In this document: positions 10,373 through 21,418 of the stretch, in pieces
Position numbering within the stretch: the stretch's first letter is position 1
Layout of the letters: each line of letters starts with the position of its first letter
From: Cloeon dipterum
Lineage: Eukaryota > Arthropoda > Insecta > Ephemeroptera > Baetidae
Direction: 5' to 3'
Assembly (NCBI RefSeq): GCF_949628265.1
Contig: NC_088787.1
Span: 10,096,501 to 10,160,500, forward strand
DNA: 64,000 nucleotides
Position numbers and translations under genes: made by a program
Notes under the pieces: model-generated
Told to the model about the DNA's origin: nothing
Databases searched by the model: none
What the model saw: the letters and a program-made list of their open reading frames with translations, nothing else

Positions 10373-11243
10373 CAGTGGCAGAGGGCTGATGAAATCAATG
10401 GCGATTCATCTGAAGAAGAAAGTGTTGAGGCAAAGCAGGGTAGCCAGAAGTAGAGTTAGAGTGGAGGTTCCAGCAGTGGTGCGCCGGTTGCCTTGCATCA
10501 ACGAAACCAATCTAATGGAAACGCCAGAGTCCCTCATCACCACTTTCCTCATCAGCCAAACTTATGCCTCCGCCAGATCTTCAGTCAGAAGATGTATCCT
10601 TCCGTCACGAGAAATTTCGCCTCCCCCTTGGCCAAACCCAACATGTTTGGAGAACCTGCTGAGCAGTCTGAAGTTGCTTCCATGAAAGATAGAGAGGCAA
10701 GTATTTGTGTGTTGTGCGAATTAAGGCGATGAAAATAATATTAGTTTTTTACAGCTGAAGCCTACGCTCTTTTTGAAGGAACATCGAGAGAGGAAGAGGT
10801 GAATTTTGAGGCCAAGCTTGCAGCCAAAGAAATTAAGTTCACAATTGTGAAGAAAAGAGTGCCCTCCGGTATAACAATAAGAAGAAGACTGTTAGCAGGA
10901 ACCCAACAAGAACCAATACTGGATTCACGCGACCTGCCATCCTTAAAGAACTGAAGAAAGATCAGTATAGGTGCATAAACGCCTGCCCGAAAAGGTACAA
11001 ACATTATCAAGACATTGCATCAAATATTAATTTAACATTTTTGGTCCACAGCTGGAAAAATGCTTTAAGAGTGGTCTTTTTAGAGTTAGGAATGACTTTC
11101 TCGGGACTCTCTCGATGAACATCAACATTGTGTCGAGAAAGAAGAAGGTGAATGAAGCAAACGTAAGGAAGGTCATGAGGGCCTGCCATACAGCAGGCGT
11201 GGCCAAGAATTTTAACAAGTTTGCCAGGTTAATTTGTACGTGA
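10373..11243 (+). pseudogene. 3' part of a basic-tailed gene, possibly CENP-T-like, unit 1
   Basis: Three exon-like blocks follow an acceptor at about 10,372. The first (to about 10,700) starts with an acidic stretch (NGDSSEEESVEAKQGSQK) and includes NLMETPESLITTFLISQ in another frame. The second (10,755-10,995) reads EEEVNFEAKLAAKE. The third (11,052-11,243) ends in a basic helical tail (SRKKKVNEANVRKVMRA) and a TGA at 11,241. The pairing of a TPxxL-type motif with a C-terminal basic helix-strand-helix resembles CENP-T, but the similarity is weak. Relative to unit 3, this copy lacks 4 nt in the second block (CCTCCGGTAT against CCTCCGCGCGGTAT), which breaks its frame. No copy has a visible 5' half. 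Confidence 0.4.
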
Positions 11244-11704
11244 GTACCTCCGTACCTAGGATTATTTTTTATTTGTCAATAAATTTTGTTACTTTATCAA
11301 TGTCAGTATTAATATCACTTAAAAAACCCTGAAAAAAATAACTTATCAAGCAGTTATTTCACTTAATGAAAGATCGGTAAGATCATTTAATGTCCAACAG
11401 AAGTTTTATTATAAAATAAAGGCTTTTCGTTTTTGTTACCTATATATTACTAATAAAAATATTTGCATCCAATTTGAAGAAAAATATTGATGATTCAAAT
11501 ATCATTAACTAACAATAAAATAATAAACTTTTTCCATAAAATTTAATATCGTAAGACAAGCTTGGTCTGTTTGAACACACAATCATAAGCTTTCGGGAGT
11601 TTTTCTGATCTGGGGGCATGTCACAGCACCGTTTTGTAGCTCGACCTGGAAACACTACAATGCGTTGCCATTTTTTCACAAGGTAGCTTGCCGTGATCCG
11701 CTCC
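11244..11704. other. Unit-end spacer, no gene seen
   Basis: AT-rich 3' flank of the basic-tailed gene fragment. The part near 11,560-11,700 (TGTCACAGCACCG, GAAACACTACAATGCG) is less AT-rich and well kept at the ends of units 2, 3 and 4 (near 19,470-19,615, 30,230-30,373 and 41,420-41,561). It precedes no equivalent in unit 1, where the left-flank gene lies instead. Confidence 0.5.
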
Positions 11705-12956
11705 CTGATTGTAGGAGGGTGTGCATCCATGCGCAAAGGCTTGACTTTTATCGCATCATTCAGCAGAGCTGTTAAGTGCAATAAAAATACTAATTTATAT
11801 ACTCGATCTTCCAGTGTTTCACTAACGAAATTTAATTCTGCTGTAAAATATTCAAGAAATTAATTTTCATTCCTATATTTATGAAAGAGTGAATTTCCTG
11901 AACAAGAAAAAATAAATCAAATAAATTACAATTCAATGCTCCTTCCTGCTTTCTCAAACTTAAAAATTAAATATGTGCCTTATTAAAATTATGTTTTTTC
12001 TTGTATTTTTACTATATATATAGTCTTCCATGAACATTTTACTGCACGAAACTTTTAATATGTTTCATTAGTTGGAATTTCCAAACGTTTTTCGGGTTTT
12101 CCAAACTTCTATTTTTTTATTTTACATCCAACACAGATGATTTTTTTGCATCACAAGACACAAAATTATTAATATTCAAAAATAAGTAAAATAAATTATT
12201 TTACAAAATTTTAATTTTTTTTTAAAATTTTCAAGTTAAGTTTGTCCAGCATTATTTTTATTTTCCTAAAAAATCCCGATGAAATTTTACTTGTTGCACG
12301 ATGGAAATAATACTAGAAAAAAGCAGGATGATCTAAATTACTGTCTTGGAATTCGCGCTGCTCTTGCGTGTGTGGCTATGTGCTAAAAATCCTAAAAATT
12401 GAAGACGGCAGAACATAGCTGAAGCGTGACCGCGCGCGATCACAGTCAAGAGGTGTTGCTGCATGATACCAATATGCAATCAGGGGAAGCACGGGAAAAA
12501 GTTGGGTCCATGCTCTGCTCGCAACTCGGAATGTCGCAATAGCTCTCTGCTTGTCTCTGGCTGGTAGGTGTGCTGGAGGATGAAAAAAGTCGAGAAAGCG
12601 GGGAGAGCTGCAGCTTTAGCTGGCGCCGCTGGAGGGAGAAAGGAGAATAGACGAGTGTTACTCGTCGGAAAGTTTCTGAGTTGAGGACGCGACCGACTAG
12701 ACTAGACCGCAGCGAAAAGTTCGCGAAGGACATCACCAGACATTCCGGTCGTTTTCATCCTCCTAAACTTGGAAGAAGTAGGTGGTTTTATTCTACAGAA
12801 CGCTTGGATATCGGGCTGGACGCAAAGAATTTGAGGAGTTGAAGCAAAGCGGAATACGCGTACATTCCAGCACCAGCAGTATGTCGCTATTAATTTTTTT
12901 ACATATTTAAATGTATGTACATTATTATGATAATAATTATGTAATGTACATAATAT

Positions 12957-13004
12957 AATCCTCGGACAGGGATAAAAAGAGCAAAAAAAAAAAAAAAAAA
13001 AAAA
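12957..13004 (+). mobile_element. Short retroposed fragment with A22 tail, unit 2 only
   Basis: Relative to the other four units, unit 2 has about 48 extra bases here (AATCCTCGGACAGGGATAAA then AAGAGC) ending in 22 uninterrupted A residues (12,983-13,004). An insertion that ends in poly(A) is typical of LINE-mediated retroposition of a truncated RNA. AT-rich flanks make the target-site duplication ambiguous. The source RNA is not identifiable from so short a body. Confidence 0.5.
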
Positions 13005-13557
13005 TATGTGCGCATAATGTTTTATGATTGCGAGAAAGGTCATTGTTACAATGAACAATGTTACAATGTGCATATTATGGATATTATTATGCACGTACAT
13101 AACTCTCATTTCGTAGCACGTCGTTTATGATACACATTACATACATTGTTATTCCTAATTAGATACATACATTCAGACATACGACCATTTAAAATTGTAC
13201 AAAAATTCTTTCTCTTTCGTTTGTTGATCACTTGTCTTATAATTTTAAAAGTAAAATCTTTTAATTTTGTAGTTCCCAGCAGGGTTTAATATTTCATTAA
13301 TGCGTATGCCCTGCTCGTCGTTTTTCAGTCAGATATACACACACATGTGTATATCTACCATATTGTACCAAAAGTGTATGTATGGTTAATTCAAATTTCA
13401 TAGGTCTAGATGAAGAAATTTTCTTTGCTTTGCATAGTTATATTATAATAAATAAGATGTGTGCAAAGACAGAAATATGATGTGGCGAGCTAATAATTTG
13501 GCATGCATATATATATGTACAGTATTTGACATTGTACTAACGAACTATCATTCACAG

Positions 13558-14096
13558 AAGCTGCGCGGCGAGTTGGAAAACAAGTTCAAAAGTGCTGCTG
13601 GGCAATAATTTCGATCAGCTGACCCAACGTTCCAAGGAGAACCTTAAAGAGTTGGAGTCTCTGAAGAATTTGTTTCAGTTCATCCCCAGCATGAAATTAG
13701 CCAATGTTGTGTTCCGACGAAAATTGAAAGTTGTAAGTTAAATAACTTACAACTTAAATAAATAAATAAATTTCTAGGAGAAGGCCAACCTGGAGAAGTT
13801 CATCAAGAATCAGACCAGACAACAAAGTTCAGATCTGAACAGTATTCCAAAGAAGAAGTTGAAGCGAGTTGATCTCCCAGAAAAGTTGAGAAGAACCTTG
13901 CGCAGTGGAAAAAAACCTGCCTTCCATTATTTCTGGTACTGTGACCGATAAGAAAGCATTGGAGGCCCTGGAACATGCTAAATTCTGCCTTGAAAATATG
14001 GAAGATGGCACTGAAGAATTGGCTCCGAGTTGCAAGGGCATTGTGAAAACTCTGGCCAGATATGTCACATCAGAAGACGGTGATGCCTTTGAACCG
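13558..14096 (+). pseudogene. Gene H copy B: two-exon remnant
   Basis: Only the exons corresponding to copy A 4972-5145 and 5170-5487 remain, at 13,558-13,732 and 13,778-14,096. Both carry length changes against unit 5: an extra A in TTCAAAAGTGC in the first and altered bases around CCCAGAAAAGTTGAG in the second. Neither reads through. At the first exon's donor a small palindrome (TTGTAAGTTA-AA-TAACTTACAA, 13,731-13,752) duplicates the splice donor in inverted form. Confidence 0.8.
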
Positions 14097-14247
14097 GTAA
14101 TCCAATTTTAAATATTGACGAGACGTCAAATGTTTGCAATATGAGAGCTAAACATTTTTATCTGGGCTACGCTATGCTTTTCCGTTCCGAATAACTTCGT
14201 CCAGGTTGTGTCCAAACAATCTTGTGCAGATGAAGATTTCCATTTTG

Positions 14248-15327
14248 CGTTACGCGTCCAGAAAAAAGTGAATATTCATTGTGCGTCAGCGAGCAAAAGG
14301 TAAAACTGCAGTCTCGTGATTTTACAGGATAGGGTTTTGTTTGTCTGCTGCTTTAACTATACACTCACCGTGTTAACGACCCCACTTTTTAAATGACTCA
14401 TTTCCGCCTATTTTGAAACAATAAATCGTCTTGATAAATACAATAGAAGCGGAGAAATTGCCCTCTATTTGCCAGGTACATTCGAAGTAAGTCCAGTTTG
14501 CCATGTTATTTTCAAATTGTACAACTAAATTGAAGCCAGAAAATGGTTAACTATTTAACAGCCAAAAGCTTCCAAGACGATTTATGAATGTCCTTTATTT
14601 GTTTCAAAAATAATTTTTAATCTGAAGTATATTTGCCCCAAAATTATGAAAAAAGTGTGAAACGCATTAAATTAAATATAAACGTTTTATTAATTATTGA
14701 TTATTTGAACTAAACACCATATTATTCATCTATCATGATACATATTTTAATTGGATTTTAACATTAAATTTCTGAAAATAATTTATTTCCCTATATAAAA
14801 TACGCGAGGTGTGTAAGGATTTGCCGAATCAATTATGTCCGAGGGTGGTTTCCGGACCAGACCCCCGAGTGGCCGAGGACCCCGGAGGGTTTGCCCGCCG
14901 GGCCCGTAGGGGCCCACCAGGGGCCCCTGACGTGGGGCGCTTCCCTATCTTCCTGTGTTGTTTACAATAATTGTTTAATCCGGGTATAAAAAAACAATAT
15001 ATTTGATGGAGTTATTTCTCGTGGAAAAATAGTGAAATCCAACTAATTTCAAAATAGCCATTTATTTCAGAAATCATTGAAAAATTCCATTTTGCAATAT
15101 AATTTATGATAGGAAGTTCATGTAGAATTGCTTCTTTCCCTTAGGAACGTAGACAAGCAGGTCCCTACTATCCTTTGACTTGGCTCCTGAAATCCTTTGA
15201 GGTACATTGTAGAGAGGTCTGGGCTCTCGCAACCTTATTATTATATTTACCATTTTCACGATTTACCTTTTCTACCATTTGCTCGCTAAAGCACAATGAA
15301 TAATTACTTTTTTCCGGGCGCGTAACG
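14248..15327. mobile_element. ~1.08-kb element with 55-bp imperfect terminal inverted repeats, unit 2
   Basis: The left end 14,248-14,302 (CGTTACGCGTCCAGAAAAAA and onward through AGCGAGCAAAAGGTA) pairs with the right end 15,273-15,327, which read in reverse begins CGTTACGCGCCCGGAAAAAA. The arms share most positions. The interior is AT-rich with no transposase-like ORF, apart from a GC-rich patch at 14,846-14,945. A non-autonomous DNA transposon is the simplest reading. No clear target-site duplication is visible, so the true ends could lie slightly further out. An equal-length copy sits in unit 5 at 44,080-45,159. Confidence 0.55.
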
Positions 15328-15994
15328 ATTTATTGTTCGATTTCTTCATTGGTTGGTGCGGTGTCTTTAGCTACTGCTTCTTGCCGGTTACTCCTATCCT
15401 CTCTAATCGCTGCCAGCAGAGCTTGGCGAAGTGACTATATAATCTGAACACGATCAATAGGCCACTACCAAACTTCTGAGGAGTTGATACATTTTATTGA
15501 ATTCTTATTTAAAAATCAAATTATTAAGGAAACAGCTGTTTCGGCTATCAAAGCCTCGTCAGCAGTACTTTGTCATCTAATAAATATTTAATATTTGAAT
15601 AGATGTAAAAGTTACATACCCCCCTCTAAAGCAAAAAAAAAAAATCCATTCGAAAGTTGTGATAAATTAAATTTTGAATTCACATTAAAAACAAGCTAAA
15701 TTTTCAATTTAAGAGAAGGAAATAATGAAATAAACTATATTGAAGCCTTTTGTACTGGACAGCTATTTCCTAAAAAACTGCCATTAAAGCCCGAAACTAA
15801 CGGTCGAAGTATTTGCAAAAGCGAGCAGCTAATGCAAACACAAAAAACCTTAAATCTCGTCTTTAATCTATGTCTACTTGTGAAATTAATACTATGTATA
15901 ATTCTAACGCATGCAAAATCACACTAGATTCAAGTTAATCCTAAAATATGTACAAATATTTACATATGTGGAAGTTCCTCTTCGAGTCTCCACA

Positions 15995-17356
15995 TCAAGC
16001 CGGCCACGGGGGACAGCAGTCGCAGGGTTCCATTCGAACTGAGTTGCCAAAATACCTGGACCTTCTTGAATAACATAGCGGGAAACTGCATGGACAACCA
16101 GCCAGGACGCCTTTGTGAATGCTGCGCAGGTGGTCCTCGTCAAGGATGCCTTTAAGCTTGGATTCTACGGCAGAAAACTGGTTAGGGTGAATTGAAACAA
16201 ATCTAACTTTTTTTAACAGCCGGTGGAAAAATGTTGGTGCCGGTATGCTTGTTCCGGAAGCTTGCAAAACGTGCCATCCCCAGGATAGAGCGGCGTCCAG
16301 CAGGTGTAGTTCAGTGAGGTCGGCAGGGAACTTGTCTAAGCTGAGCACTGCCTCCACACTCTGGACGTGGGAGAGCCTCCACGCTGCTGACTCGAAGACG
16401 GACACCGGATCCTCCGCCACCTTCTTGAGAAGCCGGTGAGACAGGTATGGGTACAGGTCCTTTTTGCGAGTTTGCTCCAGGAGGTCGTACAAAAAGAAGG
16501 CGTCGAGAGCGCTGTCACACAAGACGTCCTGCTGCACCTCCTGGCACAAGCAATCTGCTTGCCACAGCAGACCGTACCTAAAAATGACAGATTTGAGAGA
16601 AGAATCAACTTGAGGCAACTTATTCGAGTGGAGTAGGCTGAGGGCCGCATTCATGGCGTCGACGTCCGGACGACAGAGGGCCTGCAGCTCGAGGAACGAG
16701 TCCTGACAGAAGGAAGCGGCCAGTCCTGGGCTGTTGGACTTCAAAGCCTCGCTGTGCACCTTGAAGATGGCGGCTAGCGGTCCGTCAAGAAGCCGAACGA
16801 AGATCGTGGCGTTGGGCTTGTCTTCTCGGTATTCAAATTCGACCTCCAAAACCTGTGAACGGTGTCAAGCGGGACGATCATATCGAAATAACATTCATTA
16901 TTTATTAACCACCAAATTAGCATGTAAACAACTCCTACTCGGATATCCGAGATTTAAATTTTGAAGAAAAGCATTTTTGATCACGTGCTTCCAAATTTGT
17001 GCAGCAGAAATTATATTTATTTGAAGCATGTTTCGCCTTTTTGTACCCATACGAGAAGCATAAAAATCGCGATGCATAATTTTTACTCTGAACTTTAATT
17101 CAAGCTCAAAGGAAAATCAGGAAAGAGCTATTTATTGACGCATAAAAAATTTTTAAGAAAATATTAACTACTGCTCCTGTTTGTGCACGTGTTACGGATC
17201 CAAAGGCGGCGGCCATGATGGTATAAGAGTGTCATTGTGTGGTCAACTTAAACTTCATTTTAACCCCCAAAAGCCTTATAAAATTCAGTTAACACTACTT
17301 ACAAGTGCTCCGTCGTTCTCTGAGTAGGCAGAATCGTCGTCAGACCAGTATTCCAT
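15995..17356 (-). CDS. BTB-BACK domain protein, copy 2 (303 aa)
   Basis: Exons 17,356-17,303 and 16,852-15,995 keep the ATG, GTAAGT donor, CAG acceptor and TGA of copy 1. Differences include LLKKVAEDP for LLKQVAEDP, HKGVLAG for HEGVLAG, and V for L in QQDVLCD. The frame is fully open, although the gene H copy just downstream of it (on the other strand) is destroyed. The conserved upstream CRE lies at 17,437-17,444. Confidence 0.8.
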
Positions 17357-17602
17357 GATGGAATTTGGATAAAATAGCGATTTTTCGGAAGAGCGATTTA
17401 GCGCGTTACTGTATTCTAAGACTTTGCCCCGAAGGGTGACGTCACAGTCGCTTTTTCCTTTGCTCCTTGAGTGTTGCTGCGTGACTATTGGCTTATCTGT
17501 TAACCGTGAGGTAGGAGTTTGAAAGTGGCGGGAAATTGGTTTATTATTGCAATTCGTTCGTGCCGCGGAAAAATTCCGATCCCCAACTTGCCACTTTGAA
17601 AC

Positions 17603-18343
17603 AAGTTTTGAAATGTATTTCCCAAAGAAAGACATTCGCTTAAAAAATCCTCACGTCAGACACATTATGTTAAAAAAATAAAATAACAAGTTATATTTTT
17701 AGAAAATTATTTGATAATTTCAAATCCGTTAAACACTTAAGTTATTATTTCAAATGCACTGGTTTGAATACCTAGAATTGGAATAATAGGGAGTGTTTGA
17801 ATTATGTTTTACAGTTTACCAACATTGAGAGCTTGACTTTCCTCGGCTTCCCGACTTACGTTATGTTCCGCTTTATCTACACCTTCGGAGCTAAACTAAA
17901 CGCATTGAACATCCAACACGATGACCGCATGATTGAACCGTTCCTGAATTTAAATCGGCTATGTCCACTGCTTGCGCTTTGCTTGAGAGACTACGATTGT
18001 GGCTAGTCGTCAGCGACCCAGAGCCAATCACTTTTTACGCTCGTCTCAGCGTGTGGAATTGGATTTCACGTTGTAAGTATTATTTAAAATAAGGTTGGGC
18101 ACTTCAGTTGCTTGTCTAGTTTTGCTGTGTGTGACATTCTTTCTATTTGACACACACACACCATACATATACTGTGTATATCTCGATAGTTGGTAAACTA
18201 GAACATAAAAGCCTTTAAATTGTCTGATTCGTGCTTATATATAGTATGGTGTCAGTCGCACGGGAAAAAAGTCGGTTGCGAAACATAAAAATGAGCTAAT
18301 ATAATCCAAATAAACACATTTAAAATATTTTATTGAAAAACTG
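17603..18343 (+). pseudogene. LRR-gene fragments, unit 2 (broken)
   Basis: Holds the exon 3 end and the exon 4 body (about 17,815-18,075, FTNIESLTFLGFPTYVMF). In this copy the NLNRLCPLLAL stretch is followed by an early stop (DYDCG). The exon 5 piece and the palindrome present in unit 1 are deleted. Confidence 0.7.
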
Positions 18344-19153
18344 CAAAGCAGGGTAGCCAGAAGTAGTGTTAGAGTGGAGTTTCCAGTGGTGCGCCGGTTG
18401 CCTTGCATCAACGAAACCAATCTAATGGAAACGCCAGAGTCCCTCATCACCACTTTCCTCATCAGCCAAACTTATGCCTCCGCCAGATCTTCAGTCAGAA
18501 GATGTATCCTTCCGTCACGAGAAATTTCGCCTCCCCCTTGGCCAAACCCAACATGTTTGGAGAACCTGCTGAGCAGTCTGAAGTTGCTTCCATGAAAGAT
18601 AGAGAGGCAAGTATTTGTGTGTTGTGCGAATTAAGGCGATGAAAATAATATTAGTTTTTTACAGCTGAAGCCTACGCTCTTTTTGAAGGAACATCGAGAG
18701 AGGAAGAGGTGAATTTTGAGGCCAAGCTTGCAGCCAAAGAAATTAAGTTCACAATTGTGAAGAAAAGAGTGCCCTCCGGTATAACAATAAGAAGAAGACT
18801 GTTAGCAGGAACCCAACAAGAACCAATACTGGATTCACGCGACCTGCCATCCTTAAAGAACTGAAGAAAGATCAGTATAGGTGCATAAACGCCTGCCCGA
18901 AAAGGTACAAACATTATCAAGACATTGCATCAAATATTAATTTAACATTTTTGGTCCACAGCTGGAAAAATGCTTTAAGAGTGGTCTTTTTAGAGTTAGG
19001 AATGACTTTCTCGGGACTCTCTCGATGAACATCAACATTGTGTCGAGAAAGAAGAAGGTGAATGAAGCAAACGTAAGGAAGGTCATGAGGGCCTGCCATA
19101 CAGCAGGCGTGGCCAAGAATTTTAACAAGTTTGCCAGGTTAATTTGTACGTGA
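18344..19153 (+). pseudogene. 3' part of the basic-tailed, possibly CENP-T-like gene, unit 2
   Basis: Nearly identical to unit 1 from AAAGCAGGG onward, including the 4-nt shortfall in the middle block, so the frame is broken in the same way. The final block ends with TGA at 19,151. The acidic first stretch seen in unit 1 is mostly deleted. Confidence 0.4.
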
Positions 19154-20230
19154 GTACCTCCGTACCTAGGATTATTTTTTATTTGTCAATAAATTTTGTT
19201 ACTTTATCAATGTCAGTATTAATATCACTTAAAAAACCCTGAAAAAAATAACTTATCAAGCAGTTATTTCACTTAATGAAAGATCGGTAAGATCATTTAA
19301 TGTCCAACAGAAGTTTTATTATAAAATAAAGGCTTTTCGTTTTTGTTACCTACATATTACTAATAAAAATATTTGCATCCAATTTGAAGAAAAATATTGA
19401 TGATTCAAATATCATTAACTAACAATAAAATAATAAACTTTTTCCATAAAATTTAATATCGTAAGACAAGCTTGGTCTGTTTTAACACACAATCATAAGC
19501 TTTCGGGAGTTTTTCTGATCTGGGGGCATGTCACAGCACCGTTTTGTAGCTCGACCTGGAAACACTACAATGCGTTGCCATTTTTTCACAAGGTAGCTTG
19601 CCGTGATCCGCCCCCTGATTGTAGGAGGGTGTGCATCCGTGCGCAAAGGCTTGACTTTTATCGCATATCATTCAGCAGAGCTGTTAAGTGCAATAAAAAT
19701 ACTAATTTATTCCAGTGTTTCACTTGAACGAAAATTAATTCTGCTGTAAAATATTCAAGAAATTAATTTTCATTCCTGTATTTATGAAAGAGTGAATTTC
19801 CTGAACAAGAAAAAATAAATCAAATAAATTACAATTCAATGCTCCTTCCTGCTTTCTCAAACTTAAAAATTAAATATGTGCCTTATTAAAATTATGTTTT
19901 TTCTTGTATTTTTACTATATATATATATAGTCTTCCATGAACATTTTACTGCACGAAACTTTTAATATGTTTCATTAGTTGGAATTTCCAAACGTTTTTC
20001 GGGTTTTCCAAACTTCTATTTTTTTATTTTACATCCAACAGAGATGATTTTTTTGCATCACAAGACACAAAATTATTAATATTCGAAAATAAGTAAAATA
20101 AATTATTTTTCAAAATTATAATTATTTTAAAATTTTCAAGTTAAGTTTGTCCAGCATTATTTTTATGTTCCTAAAAAATCCCGATGAAATTTTACTTGTT
20201 GCACGATGGAAATAATACTAGAAAAAAGCA
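19154..20230. other. Spacer across the unit 2/3 boundary
   Basis: AT-rich DNA matching the spacers of units 1 and 4. No gene or RNA signal is seen. The unit boundary is taken at about 19,615. Confidence 0.5.
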
Positions 20231-21418
20231 GGATGATCTAAATTACAGTCTTGGAATTCGCGCTGCTCTTGCGTGTATGGCTATGCGCTAGAATTCCTAA
20301 AAATAGAAGACATCAGAACATAGCTCAAGCTTGACCGCGCGCGATCACAGTCAAGAGGTGTTGCTGCATGATACCAATATGCAATCAGGGGAAGCGCGGG
20401 AAAAAGTTGGGTTCATGCTCTGCTCGCAACTCGCTATGTCGCAATAGCTCTCTGCTTGTCTCTGGCTGGTAGGTGTGTTGGAGGATGAAAAAAGTCGAGA
20501 AAGCGGGGAGAGCTGCAGCTTTAGCTGGCGCCGCTGGAGGGAGAAAGGAGAATAGACGAGTGTTACTCGTCGGAAAGTTTCTGAGTTGAGGACGCGACCG
20601 ACTAGACTAGACCACAGCGAAAAGTTGGCGAAGGACATCACCAGACTGACCAGACATTGCGGTCGTTTTCATCCTCCTAAACTTGGAAGAAGTAGGTGGT
20701 TTTATTCTACAGAACGCTTGGATATCGGGCTGGACGCAAAGAATTTGAGGAGTTGAAGCAAAGCGGAATACGCGTACATTCCAGCACCAGCAGTATGTCG
20801 CTATTAATTTTTTTACATATTTAAATGTATGTACATTATTATGATAATAATTAATGTACATAATATGTGCGCATAATGTTTTATGATTGCGAGAAAGGTC
20901 ATTTTTACAATGAACATTTGTTACAATGTGCATATTATGGATATTATTATGCACGTACTTAACTCTCATTTCGTAGCACGTCGTTTATGATACATATACA
21001 TGCATTGTTATTCCTAATTATCTAGATACATACATTCGTCCATTTTAAATTATACAAAAATTCTTTCTCTTTCGTTTGTCGATTCTTGTCTTATTAGTTT
21101 CAAAGTAAGCTTTTAATTTATGGTTCCCAGGGCTTAATATTACATTAATGCGCATGCACTGCTATTCGTTTTTCCATTAGATATATACATTTATATAATA
21201 TGTACATACCATGGTTCCAAAAGTGTATATGGTGATCGAAGATTTTTTATTAATATATATTATGTAATCTAACAAATAAGTAAGCAGGTATATAATACGT
21301 CTGGTATGTGTAATGTTTGTGCATACATACATATTAATTTATTATTTTGGCAGAAAATAAGTCTTCATTTTTTTTTTCTATGTATGAAATGACATCCTAC
21401 TTTTCTGTACAGAGAGCC

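Larger units (their letters stand above)
357..11704 (+). repeat. Tandem array unit 1 (11.35 kb, full form)
   Basis: The unit start was placed where homology to the other units begins (CTGATTGT, then CTTGACTTTTATCGCAT at 392). The same anchor recurs at 11,740, 19,650, 30,408 and 41,596, always in the same orientation. This unit carries gene H (full), BTB-BACK, LRR exon scraps including a 48-bp palindrome, and the 3' part of the basic-tailed gene. The left neighbour gene shows no homology to the sequence preceding the other units, so 357 is a true array edge. Confidence 0.85.
11705..19614 (+). repeat. Tandem array unit 2 (7.9 kb, gene H truncated)
   Basis: Same order as unit 1, but gene H is reduced to two exons. 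Intron 1 sequence (ending near CCAAAAGTGTATG, about 13,380) joins directly to the intron before the KLRGELENKF exon. The 3' half of gene H is replaced by the inverted-terminus element at 14,248-15,327. The LRR intron region lacks about 370 bp relative to unit 1, joined at a short shared GC between AAAACTGC and AAAGCAGGG. From about 18,344 to the end it is nearly identical to unit 1. Confidence 0.8.

Noticed and set aside
10326-10685. 119-codon ORF running from LRR exon 5 sequence into the basic-tailed gene fragment
   Set aside because: It crosses a junction between two unrelated gene scraps. It is a chance open frame and not a fusion gene.
10695-10705. GCAAGT after GATAGAGAG as a GC-AG donor in the basic-tailed gene
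   Set aside because: That donor leads into a frame with an early stop. The GTATTT donor a few bases on joins the long open frame in unit 3, so a normal GT donor is preferred.
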